From assembly GCA_016929985.1 (NCBI GenBank), contig JAFGIH010000275.1, forward strand, positions 1 through 9,962: DNA of 9,962 bases, in the 5' to 3' direction. Position numbers and translations under genes: made by a program. Within the stretch, counting starts at the first letter, position 1. Every line of letters starts with the position of its first letter. Of this stretch, positions 1 to 7,328 are shown piece after piece. This DNA comes from Thermoleophilia bacterium. Lineage in GTDB: Bacteria > Actinomycetota > Thermoleophilia > RBG-16-64-13. The notes beneath the pieces are model-generated. The model was not told the DNA's origin, ran no database searches, and saw only the letters and a list, made by a program, of their open reading frames with translations.

Positions 1-925
1 CGTCCCCATCAGCCAGGTCGGCGAGCTTCTCCATCTCGGTGACCACGCTCGGCTCGCGGTGCGTGACCACGCGCCGCACCTCGGCACGCGGCAGCCACGT
101 GGTGGCCACGGCGGTGACAGGCCCCTCAGGTCCGCCCTCGCTGTCCCGTACCACCTCGACCGCCACCCCATGCCCGACCGCGAACTCACAATGTTTCCGG
201 AACTGGAGGTCCGACACCCGGTCGTCCCAGTGGGTAGACCGCTCCCCCCGCCGGTTCGGCCGGGGCACGAACCCCGCCTCGAACCGCAGCTCCATCCGCA
301 CCTGGAACAGGAACTCCTCGTCCTCTCGCCCTCGCTCGCCCGCGTTCCGCTCGTTGACCAGGAACAGTGACAGCGCCCGCGTTCCCTCATCGAGCCCCTG
401 CGCCGAGGCGTCCGCCACCAGGTCCAGCTTTCCGCGCAGGTGAATGCCGGGATAGCCGGGCACCACCACACCCGAGCCGATGATCCCGGGGTCCAGGTCC
501 ACCGGCACCGTCACCGGCTCGCGCCCCACCCGTCGCCACACCCTCGCCGGCTTCTTCTGGCCCTCCTGCTCCATCTTCTCGGTCACGTAATCGGCAAAGG
601 AGAGCACGACGGTGAGCTTGTCGCTAGCCGTGCCGGGAGGGAGCAACACCGACAGCCCCAGCGACGATGGCAGCCGGCTCTTCTGCTTGGGCTCGGGCTC
701 GTGCCCGGCCGTCTCCTCCTCGGTCTCGTCCGGCCCGGCGGCGATCTCGTCGTCGGTGGGCTCGTCAAGCTCGCGTCCGGCCGACGGGGCCAGGAACCCA
801 GTCAAGTACCATCGCGAGGGCGGCAGCTTCAGGACCTCATCCTCAAGTGCCTCGGGATCTAACGGCCCGATCAGGTCTGCTTCGAGTGCTCGGATGAGGT
901 GCTCACGCGGCTCCAAGTCGGTCAT
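1..925 (-). CDS. drmA: DISARM helicase DrmA, N-terminal 308 residues (3' end off the window)
   Basis: This is the start of the large SNF2/DEAD-like helicase DrmA, a core DISARM component thought to act with DrmB on incoming phage DNA. No ORF of this length was listed, but the minus-strand frame is open from ATG 925 to the window edge. The N-terminus reads REHLIRALEADLIGP, then PPSRWYLTGFLAP and LPSSLGLSVLLPPG around residues 40-110, then an FADYVTEK segment. This layout is what I know from DrmA proteins. An acidic linker (about residues 60-85, DEPTDDE to ETEEE) follows the tryptophan motif. The helicase motifs lie further left and cannot be checked. The start is fixed by a very strong AGGAGGGGAG directly upstream. 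DrmA is usually over 1000 residues, so about a quarter is visible. Family call is from pattern memory and fits the DrmMI-like gene at the other end. Confidence 0.85.
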   Translation of the reverse strand, partial: MTDLEPREHLIRALEADLIGPLDPEALEDEVLKLPPSRWYLTGFLAPSAGRELDEPTDDEIAAGPDETEEETAGHEPEPKQKSRLPSSLGLSVLLPPGTASDKLTVVLSFADYVTEKMEQEGQKKPARVWRRVGREPVTVPVDLDPGIIGSGVVVPGYPGIHLRGKLDLVADASAQGLDEGTRALSLFLVNERNAGERGREDEEFLFQVRMELRFEAGFVPRPNRRGERSTHWDDRVSDLQFRKHCEFAVGHGVAVEVVRDSEGGPEGPVTAVATTWLPRAEVRRVVTHREPSVVTEMEKLADLADGD

Positions 926-935
926 CTCCCCTCCT
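926..935 (-). promoter_or_regulatory. Strong ribosome binding site of drmA
   Basis: The minus strand reads AGGAGGGGAG immediately before ATG 925. This fixes the drmA start and suggests efficient translation independent of the genes upstream. Confidence 0.8.
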
Positions 936-943
936 GCCGAGGT

Positions 944-973
944 ACCCGAAGTTCCGGGTCTTGCTCCAAGACC
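944..973 (-). promoter_or_regulatory. Two overlapping stem-loops in the drmA leader
   Basis: On the minus strand a perfect 7-bp stem GGTCTTG-GAG-CAAGACC (973 to 957) is followed by a perfect 5-bp stem ACCCG-GAACTT-CGGGT (959 to 944). They share three bases (957-959), so they cannot both form fully. They sit 19-48 nt before the drmA start, just upstream of its ribosome site. They could be a leader switch, an operator with dyad symmetry, or the remains of a terminator. There is no run of T after either stem, so a standard intrinsic terminator is unlikely. Function is inference; the symmetry is seen directly. Confidence 0.45.
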
Positions 974-1002
974 GCTCGCTCTGACTGGCGCCCATGCGAA
1001 AG

Positions 1003-1178
1003 CAGCCTAGGAGGCTGTTGGGCATTGCGCTCCGCGTCGCCAGAATCGCCGATCCATCGCCGCAGGCTGCGTCGTTCGGCGCTCGAAGTACGCGAAAGTA
1101 CACCATCGACCTCACTCCTTGCCTGCGACGCGCCTCGGCGATCTGGCTCGGTCCGGCAAAGCCCAACAGCCTCCTGGG
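1003..1178. repeat. MITE-like element or long imperfect hairpin, about 175 bp
   Basis: The left arm at 1006-1028 (CCTAGGAGGCTG then TTGGGCATTGC) matches the reverse complement of 1156-1178 at 21 of 23 positions. The match continues inward with gaps: 1041-1055 (GCCAGAATCGCC region, then CGCAGGC) pairs with about 1121-1150 (GCCTGCGACG to CGATCTGGC). The left tip also contains its own perfect hairpin CAGCCT-AGG-AGGCTG (1003-1017). The middle (about 1060-1115) is unpaired apart from GTAC-GCGAAA-GTAC. No convincing gene lies inside. The size and long terminal inverted repeats suggest a non-autonomous transposable element or a large palindromic repeat; I see no clear target duplication. It lies in the gap between the divergent drmA and immA-like genes. 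Confidence 0.6.
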
Positions 1179-1235
1179 CCCCGACAATAGCAGAACAAAC
1201 AATTACGTGTTATATCAATAAAGTTGACTGCCCGC
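1179..1235. promoter_or_regulatory. AT-rich stretch, probable promoter zone between divergent genes
   Basis: A markedly AT-rich run (ATTACGTGTTATATCAATAA, about 1202-1221) stands out in an otherwise GC-rich gap, and TTGACT follows at 1223-1228. On the plus strand TTGACT could be a -35 box for the immA-like gene, but no good -10 box lies 17 bp away. On the minus strand TTGATA is also present. I cannot assign a strand with confidence; composition is the main evidence. About 200 nt separate it from the immA-like start. Confidence 0.3.
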
Positions 1236-1271
1236 GCACTAGAAACGGACTCTTCGGTGAGGAACTCAACC

Positions 1272-1289
1272 TTGGGCATCAAAGCCCAA
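1272..1289. repeat. Small hairpin reusing the inverted-repeat core
   Basis: TTGGGC-ATCAAA-GCCCAA is a perfect 6-bp stem. Its halves TTGGGCAT and CAAAGCCCAA also occur in the two arms of the larger inverted repeat (1018-1025 and 1157-1166), giving two nested copies of the same dyad in 270 bp. This could be a binding site for a dimeric regulator such as the neighbouring XRE protein, or the tip of a second element copy. The stretch 1290-1420 holds no gene I can support; it contains a perfect palindrome ATGGTACCAT at 1372-1381. Confidence 0.4.
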
Positions 1290-1429
1290 TTGGGTGCACA
1301 GCTTTGGCCGCTCTGGCGAGCAGCGGGACTGCGATGTGCTGCCGAACAAGGGCTTGCGACGGTCGACGAAGATGGTACCATGCCTGGGCCAGTTCTTGAC
1401 GGCTGCGCAAACGCCGACTCGAGGAAGTC

Positions 1430-2614
1430 ATGGCCCTAGGACCGGCGCTAAAACAGCTCAGCGGAGACTTGGGGTATGAGCCCTCCTACGTTGCTCGTCG
1501 ACTCGGTACTAGCACCGAGCGATTGGAGGCGATGGAGGCGGATTTGGTGGAGCCAAACGCGCAAGATCTCGCTATCTTCGCTGAGCTCTTCGGCGTATCC
1601 GAGCAGAGCCTCTGGGTTGGTGAGGTCCGCGGCGACGAGGGCGAGATGCTTCGTCTGCTCTTCCGCGCGCGGCCGGACATGGAGCCGTTGGCACCGCGCA
1701 CGCGCGCAGCGATTGCCCGCGCCGCCGGCATCGCGAGACAGTATACCCGGCTCGGCAGTCTGCTCGGCCTGCCCAATGCGTACCAGGAGCTGCGCCAGCA
1801 ATATCGACACGAAGGAGACTACGCTCTTTCGGGACCACCCTGGGAGCGAGGAGAGGATCTGGCGCTCCACCTGAGAGCCAACCTCGGGTTGGGCGATGAC
1901 CCTCTCGTCAGCGTGCGACATCTGGCCGTTGAGCAACTCGGAGCCTTCATCGTGACCTCGGACCTCCGTTCCTCGGACATCGCTGCCTGCTCCTTCTCCA
2001 GCCCGGAGACCGGTCCAACGATTGTGACGAACGCCGGGGGGAAAAACTCCCGGCCCTGGCGATGGCGCTTCACCGTTGCGCACGAGCTCTGCCACCTGCT
2101 TTTCGACGAGCTGGCGCAGACCGCCCTGGGCGCTGTGACCCGGTATGAGGACCAAGGCGAGCACGCGAGCGAAGCGGTAGAGCAGCGAGCCAACAGCTTC
2201 TCAATCACGCTTCTCGCTCCCAAGCAAGCCGTACGCAACCTCCTGCTCCAAGCCGAAGGTCGCCCCCTAGGCGAGGAGCTACGGCACGTCATGACGACCT
2301 TCGGGATCAACTTCAAGGCCGCACGCTACCGGGCACGACACTGCGACTGGGCCACAGAGGTCGACCTCTCGCGGGTGGAAGGCGTGGACACGAGCGAGCC
2401 CCACGAGTGGCGCCATGCCGAGCTCGACTGGTTGGACGTCTACTACCCCTGCCCGTCGGTCCCTATGGATCGGAGAGGGCAGTTCTCGCGCCGCGTAATG
2501 AAGGCTTATACCAGCGGGGCTATTTCCAGAAGCCACGCGATCAGCCTGTTGGAGGCCGCCCCCGACGATGACCTGGATCAGCTCGCCCAGCTCGTTCGGG
2601 AAACCGGGCACTAG
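1430..2614 (+). CDS. XRE-family regulator fused to ImmA/IrrE-type metallopeptidase
   Basis: The 394-residue product has two parts. Residues 1-65 form a helix-turn-helix like the XRE/Cro family (YEPSYVARRLGTSTERLEAME, with the continuation AQDLAIFAELFGVSEQSLW). The middle holds a zinc-peptidase site FTVAHELCHLLF with H218, E219 and H222, and a third acidic residue in EQRANSFSITLLAPKQAV (E251), the usual ImmA/IrrE pattern. Such proteins cleave or control repressors and often act as antitoxin-regulators. The ATG at 1430 is preceded by GAGGA at 1421-1425. The stop lies 6 nt before the next gene, so the two are co-transcribed. It runs against the surrounding genes and probably entered as a unit with its partner. 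Domain calls rest on visible motifs; the substrate is unknown. Confidence 0.85.
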   Translation: MALGPALKQLSGDLGYEPSYVARRLGTSTERLEAMEADLVEPNAQDLAIFAELFGVSEQSLWVGEVRGDEGEMLRLLFRARPDMEPLAPRTRAAIARAAGIARQYTRLGSLLGLPNAYQELRQQYRHEGDYALSGPPWERGEDLALHLRANLGLGDDPLVSVRHLAVEQLGAFIVTSDLRSSDIAACSFSSPETGPTIVTNAGGKNSRPWRWRFTVAHELCHLLFDELAQTALGAVTRYEDQGEHASEAVEQRANSFSITLLAPKQAVRNLLLQAEGRPLGEELRHVMTTFGINFKAARYRARHCDWATEVDLSRVEGVDTSEPHEWRHAELDWLDVYYPCPSVPMDRRGQFSRRVMKAYTSGAISRSHAISLLEAAPDDDLDQLAQLVRETGH

Positions 2615-2620
2615 CACGCC

Positions 2621-3238
2621 GTGCTCGTGCTCGACGTCAACGGTCTGCCCTACCTGAAGAGCTTGGCGCTGCTTGACTCCTTTCCAGATGTCCTCCGGGC
2701 CACTGGCGTCTCGCGTATTCCGTGGAAGGTCTACCTGCAGCTCAAACGTTCGGGTACCCTTGCAGACATCGTGGACGGCTGGATTGAGGAACGGCTTGCA
2801 ATAAAGCCAGACCCGCCACCGCGGAGCGGCCCCGTAGGCCGAGCGATCCAGAATTTGCTCAGACGCCGCGAGTCTGCCTGGGTCAACCACGACCTCGCCG
2901 ATCTCGAATGTGCCGCCTTGGCCGCCACGCATGGTGGCGACGCCGGGGCCCGGACACAGGTGTTCACCGCTGAGCGCGGCCTGTCGAAGCTCTGTCACCA
3001 CCTCCACATTGAGACGGTGGATGTGTTCGACGTTGTCGCCCTCATCGCGCAACTCTCGGGCTGGAATTCTGATCGCGTGTCTGAGCACCTCATAAGCTGG
3101 CAGCGCAAGGATGCCGGAAACGGTCGACCTGCTGACTTCGACGGCAGCTTCGTGAGCACTCATTCACAACGCTATGGCGAGGACGGAGTCACCTCCTTGA
3201 GAACGCTGTTTGGGCTGGATCGTTCCTCGAACCCATAG
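2621..3238 (+). CDS. PIN-like domain protein, probable partner of the XRE-ImmA protein
   Basis: The product has 205 residues and starts at GTG 2621, 6 nt after the preceding stop, with no good ribosome site of its own; translation is probably coupled. It opens with MLVLDVNGL, like the first strand and Asp (D5) of a PIN nuclease fold. The sequence DLADLECAALAA (about residues 91-102) could supply further acidic residues, and QVFTAERGLSKL followed by IETVDVFDVV (113-140) resembles the last PIN strand-helix-strand unit. The usual TxD there is replaced by TAE (E118), so the active site looks altered. PIN proteins are RNases and common type II toxins. A C-terminal extension of about 60 residues is unassigned. 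PIN next to XRE-ImmA is a recurrent pairing. The assignment is by motif only; an inactive or regulatory PIN is possible. Confidence 0.6.
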   Translation: MLVLDVNGLPYLKSLALLDSFPDVLRATGVSRIPWKVYLQLKRSGTLADIVDGWIEERLAIKPDPPPRSGPVGRAIQNLLRRRESAWVNHDLADLECAALAATHGGDAGARTQVFTAERGLSKLCHHLHIETVDVFDVVALIAQLSGWNSDRVSEHLISWQRKDAGNGRPADFDGSFVSTHSQRYGEDGVTSLRTLFGLDRSSNP

Positions 3239-3273
3239 GTCGTGATCCAACAGCTTGTTCTGAAGGCTGTATG

Positions 3274-3446
3274 TCAACACATGTGCTTCCCTGTTGGCGG
3301 CAGTATCCAGTCGGTGGTCGTCTTCGCACCAGTCCTGGTCAGCAGGCAGTGCTCCCAGCCAGGAAGCCATTCGTCCAGCAATTCAACAAACCCTTCACGC
3401 GTTGCATCCGGCTTCAGTATCCCGAATTCTGCTTTCTTTGAGAATC
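3274..3446 (-). other. Possible C-terminal extension of the sacsin-like ATPase, in the original frame
   Basis: Downstream of the ATPase's apparent stop, the minus strand keeps an open frame from 3444 to a TGA at 3274-3276, about 56 codons. The product reads FSKKAEFGILKPDATREG, then FVELLDEWLPGWEHCLL and TTTDWILPP, protein-like in composition. It has no plausible start codon or ribosome site of its own. It is in the same frame as the main body of the ATPase (before the first frame change), so a one-base deletion near 3440-3448 would link it to the NOV domain. If it is not coding, the gap 3239-3413 between the convergent genes contains only a weak hairpin at about 3250-3271 with no T-run. Confidence 0.35.
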
Positions 3447-6400
3447 AGCCACCTGCAACACCAGCTCCTCTGCTTGCCGGAACGACGCAACGTGGAGCTG
3501 GACCTTGCGGCGCGTGGACCGCTCCTCCATGGGGAACCCCAGGAGCTGCTGCACCGGGTTGTGGATGGTCCGCACGAAGGGCAGCGCGTCGGGCAGGTCG
3601 GCGCGAAGGTTTCCGACGAGGTAGAGGAAGTAGAGCTCCGCCAGGCCGGTGTTGGAGACCTTCCACTCGTTCCAGGTCATCTCCTGGATGCGCGCCGCCA
3701 CGCCAGAGGATTTCAGCTCGATGCAGCGCTCGATGCCGCCGCTCCGCCGGAGGCTGAGTATGTCGAACCCGGGATGGTCCGGGTTCAGGCGGTACTCCTG
3801 CACCAGCCCTCGGTACGCTTCCCTGAACGCCTCGGATCGCGACCGCGCTGATCTCCAGGTAGTCGCAAATGGCGCTGGCGAGCCGCACGGCGGTCCGCTG
3901 GTCGAGCCGAGCGGGCCATGGGTCCTCGCCCCAGAGGAGAAATGGCTTCTTGCCGGCACCGTCTCCGTCACCATCACCATCACCGTGGGAGCTCGGCTTG
4001 TAGACCAGGTACTCCCGCCGGCTGGACTTCCCCCGCAGGCCACCGGGCAGTTGCCACTCCGCCCAGAGCTCGGAGACGGGCTCCACGGTCCGGATGAATC
4101 CTCGCAGACTAGACAGGTCACGTTGCACCAGGCGGTCGGCGGAGCGGTCCACCTCGAGCATGCAGAGCAGGTAGGCCCCCACCTGGGAGAGCCCCCTGCG
4201 GAACGCCAACCGCCCATCCTCATCGAGCGCCCGGTCCCCGGGCCTCGGAATCCAGCGGATCTCGTCCTCCAGGACCCGCACGCCGAAATACTCACGCAGC
4301 GGACCGCGAGCGGCCGGGTTCGCTTCGAGCACGAAGGTCCAGAGGGTCTCCTCGTTCAGGCCGAGCCACTCCCGGCAATCCCGGCGGTTCGTGTAGAGGC
4401 ACTCCCGAGCAGGCAGGAATCGCCGATGCCCAGCGCCGTCGTGGACCAGCAGCCGGACCTGCTCGAGCTCACTTCGAGAGTCGCGCCGGGGGCCATGCCC
4501 CGTGGGACACCAGGGCACCTCGCCCTCGTCCTCTGCGGGCTCGGGCTCGTCTGAGGCGCTCCCGTCGCCAGCAGCGTCCTCGGTGACGTGGCCGAACTGG
4601 GCCAACAGCCCGATCAGACCCGTCGGCGGCATGAGCAGCGGTACGTCCGGCAGCTCCTCCTCGGCCTCGGTCACAGCCTCGAGCAGCGGCTCCACGGACC
4701 GCTCACCGATCCAGTCCCGCCCTAAATATGCCCGGAACGCCGGCACCCAGCGCACGCCCCCGTCCTCTGCTCGGCAGGGCACCGGGAGCCGCGAGAGCTG
4801 GAACAGAGCGCGGTTGGTCCCCAGCCGCTCGAAGGGCAAGGGGCGCGAGGCGTCCGGGGTCCGGCCCGCGAGCTGGCAGATGGCGGCCAGGGCGTCGAGG
4901 TGCTTGAGGTCGGCCTGCTCCTCGGGCCGGCTGTCCCGGGTGAGCCGGGGCATGACCGTGGCGCGCATCACCTCCGGGAACTTGAAGTCCCGGATGCCCC
5001 AGATCTCCTGCCAGGTCGCCATCTCGGCCTGGAGCAACTCGTTGCGGGCCTTGGGAATCAGCGAACCCCAGCACACCTCACGCGAGAGGAAACAGATACC
5101 CTGTAGGGGCACCCTGCCGCTGAGGGACCGCGGCGGGTAGAAGCACGTGAGGTCCGAGGTGGCCACCCGCGGCAGCACTCCGTCCTCGTCGGGCGTGCCC
5201 GTGGGGAACAGCGGGAGCCGCTTCACGATCTCGCGGAAGGGCTCCCTCTCCATCGACGCTGCGGGGATGGCGCGCCAGAGCCGCGTGACCAGGTGCAGCA
5301 CCGGGTCCACGCCAATGTCGGCCGATGGGTGTCGCTCCAGCCGCGTCTGAGCCGGCTCCAGCATCGCCACCAGCTTCGGCAGCCTGGTGTAGAGCAGCTC
5401 GGACGACCCCAACGCCCTGAGGATCCGTGCCGTCCCAGGCCGACACAGCTCGGCTTCGGGGAGCAGGCCCTCGTCCAGGCGCACGCTGGCGGGCAGGCGC
5501 GCCCGCAGGGCTTCGCCCAGCCCGGGATCAGCCTCCAGGTCGGGGAAGGCAGCCACCTCGTGCAGGCGCGCCAGCCGGTCCCCACAGGGCACAAAGGCCA
5601 CCTGGCCCAGGTGAGTCCTCACGGCCTTGCGCAGAGCCGCTGCCGCCCCGGAGGAGGGCACGAGCACGTCCCCCTGTTGATTCCTCACCGCCGCCGCGTC
5701 GAGCAACAGCAGCAGGTCAGCGGTGGACATGCCCTGGTCCTGGGCGAACGGGAGGACCTGCTCGGCAAAGAGCCGCTCGGCCTCGTGCATCAGGTAGGCG
5801 TTGTAGTCCTGCTCCTCGTCGGAGCACCGCACGGACCGGCGCGACAGGTCGCAGTTGAACGCGCCGTTGACCAGGAACGGGAACGGACAGAACTCCCCCG
5901 TACCGAGGAACACGTGAACCCGGGGCTCCACCGGGAAGGGCATCAGCCGCCCCGCGGGTGTCTCTCCATCGCCGCCCGTTTGTTTCCACGGAATGGCGAG
6001 GGACACCTCGGTCAGGGTCACCTCCGCCCAGGAGGCCGAATCCAGCCCCACTCGGTGGTCACCGATCTCCAGGTCGCCCGCCGAGAACACGATGAAGGCC
6101 CGGGTGCTTTCACTCTCCTGAACCGTGACCCGGGTGACACCGCTCCGGGCCATCTCCCCGGCCTGCTGCCAGCCAACCTCGCCACGCCACTCGTCCCGGC
6201 TGATCTGCCAGGAGAAAGCCTCCCCAAGCAGCGGTAGCTCGATCCGAACCTCCTCGAGCTTGCGGAGAAACAGGATCTCGGTAGCAGACATTCCTTTGAG
6301 CCGGGTCGCCACCCGCTCGGCCATGGCCGCTCTGCCACCCTCATCGAACGGGAAGCAGAACACGGTGCGATACCCCTGCGCGAGGATCGCCGTCACCTCC

Positions 6401-6939
6401 GCCGGGGTCCCGTTGGTTGCGAAGGGGAGACGCATTACGGGCACCTTGCGCCCGCCCTCTGGTAGCTCCTCGGGGCCGAATCGCTCGAGGAGCAGCTCAC
6501 GGCTCTGCCCCCGGTCAAAGGCGAAGGAGTGCCCGGTGGAGTAGACCGCCGGCCGGTCCGTGATCTCCAGGACGGACTTGAACCCCATGCCCTTGTGGCC
6601 GATGGAGGCTCGCACGCCCTTGCGAGCGTGCTTGGTGGAGATGGACACGCCGCACAGGGAGCGCACGTCCTGCTCGCTGATCTCCCGCCCCGAGTTGGCG
6701 AACAGCAGCGCGTCGCGGGTCACGCGGATCAGGACTCGATCCTCGAGCCCGCCTTCATCCATGGCGTCATCAGCGTTCTGGAGGAGCTCGTAGATGAGGC
6801 GCCCCTGGTAGTTCTGGGCGATCTCGTTCTCGAGGTTGAAGTGCTCGAGAATGTCGCTCCGCTGGGCGCGGTAGGCCCCCAGCCGGTTGTCCCGCAGCTC
6901 GGTTAGCAGGTCCGCCTGGCGCGGCTCACCGTCGCTCAT
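3414..6939 (-). CDS. Sacsin-like GHKL ATPase with C-terminal NOV/DUF3883 nuclease-like domain, frame-disrupted
   Basis: The gene encodes about 1170 residues or more. Near the N-terminus are the GHKL ATP-site motifs in sacsin order: LIYELLQNADDA (about 49-60, metal-binding N54), FANSG (80-84) and IGHKGMGFKSV (113-123). Further conserved-looking blocks are FPFDEGGRAAMAERV and FLVNGAFNCDLSRRSVR. An acidic linker (DEPEPAEDEGE) and a GDGDGDG linker precede the C-terminal domain, which has PDHPGFDILS, IERCIELKSSG, WNEWKVSNTG and RTIHNPVQQLLGF. That is the NOV/DUF3883 fold, a PD-(D/E)xK-like region found in defence ATPases. The first frame ends its sense at about 3840 and the C-terminal domain continues one base shifted, so the full protein needs a frame change. 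ATG 6939 overlaps the previous stop (ATGA) and has GGAGGGGAG at 6943-6951. Likely role is ATP-gated sensing or cutting of foreign nucleic acid, by inference. Confidence 0.8.
3832..3852 (-). other. Frameshift in the sacsin-like ATPase gene
   Basis: Reading on the minus strand, the frame that gives AVRLASAICDYLEIS turns into Arg/Pro-rich nonsense after about 3852. The next frame gives SRSEAFREAYRGLVQEYRL and the whole NOV domain. Moving between them requires skipping one base in the GC-rich run GCGCGGTCGCGATC. The change is seen directly; whether it is a mutation, an assembly indel or recoding cannot be told here. Confidence 0.75.
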
Positions 6940-7328
6940 TCGCTCCCCTCCAGGATCTGCTCGGCCAGCCACGCCAGCGGGTCCCGCTTCCTGACCGCCA
7001 CGAGCTCCAGCGCCGCCCGAATCACCGGCACGTCGCGGTGCTGCTTGGCGTAGGGGAGCAGGTCGTGCCTCCACTGGCCCTGCATCCTGAGCCCGAGGGC
7101 CACGGCCTCCGCGGCGGGCTCGCCAATCTCGACGAGCTCCTGCCCGAGGGCCTCCGCCTGGCTCCGCTTCGACACGTTGCGGCGGACTTGAGCATTCATG
7201 GGGGACTCGTCCCCCATCCGCACGGCGTACATATCCGAGTCGTCCGAGATGGCGAGGAATACCTGGCTTGTGAGTAGCTCTCGGATGCTCTGTACCAGGT
7301 CCTCGTGGGGGTAGGGCTTACGCGCCAT
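6936..7328 (-). CDS. Small helical protein, function unknown, in the ATPase operon
   Basis: This 130-residue product is not one I recognise. It starts MARKPYPHEDLVQSIREL at ATG 7328. The stretch LGQELVEIGEPAAEAVALGL (about residues 61-80), followed by LLPYAKQHRDVPVIRAALELVAV, resembles two HEAT-like helical repeats, so a protein-binding adaptor is possible. The N-terminal half contains ISDDSDMYAVRMGDESPMNA. No signal peptide, membrane segment or catalytic motif is visible. The start lies 11 nt inside the end of the upstream gene, whose final codons also supply the GAGGAGG ribosome site. Its stop overlaps the ATPase start as ATGA. Such tight coupling on both sides argues that it is a real subunit or accessory of the neighbouring proteins. 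An antitoxin-like or immunity role cannot be excluded. Confidence 0.75.
   Translation of the reverse strand: MARKPYPHEDLVQSIRELLTSQVFLAISDDSDMYAVRMGDESPMNAQVRRNVSKRSQAEALGQELVEIGEPAAEAVALGLRMQGQWRHDLLPYAKQHRDVPVIRAALELVAVRKRDPLAWLAEQILEGSE
7198..7217. repeat. Perfect 20-nt palindrome inside the small gene
   Basis: ATGGGGGAC-TC-GTCCCCCAT forms a perfect 9-bp GC-rich stem with a 2-nt loop. It lies within the codons for M-G-D-E-S-P-M of the 130-residue protein. It could slow translation, be a binding site, or be chance in a GC-rich gene. Confidence 0.4.

Noticed and set aside
39..1010. Plus-strand open frames over drmA
   Set aside because: Low-complexity antisense reading of the drmA codons; the minus-strand frame has family motifs and a strong ribosome site.
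1448..3163. Minus-strand open frames opposite the immA-like and PIN-like genes
   Set aside because: No motifs or ribosome sites; the plus strand has the HExxH site and coupled starts.
3250..3271. Bidirectional terminator between the convergent genes
   Set aside because: The stem is short with a wobble pair and there is no T-run on either strand.
3968..3984. CACCAT repeat as a phase-variation tract
   Set aside because: The repeat unit is 6 nt, so slippage keeps the frame; it encodes a Gly-Asp linker.
3649..6237. Long plus-strand open frames over the ATPase gene (3649-4554, 4502-5140, 5293-6237)
   Set aside because: They are antisense to a recognisable protein in a GC-rich gene, have no ribosome sites or motifs, and show Ser/Pro/Arg-rich composition.
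6940..7074. N-terminal extension of the ATPase frame up to 7074
   Set aside because: It overlaps the 130-residue gene almost fully, is rich in Arg/Ala/Gly, and the ATG at 6939 has a strong ribosome site and a clean ATGA overlap.
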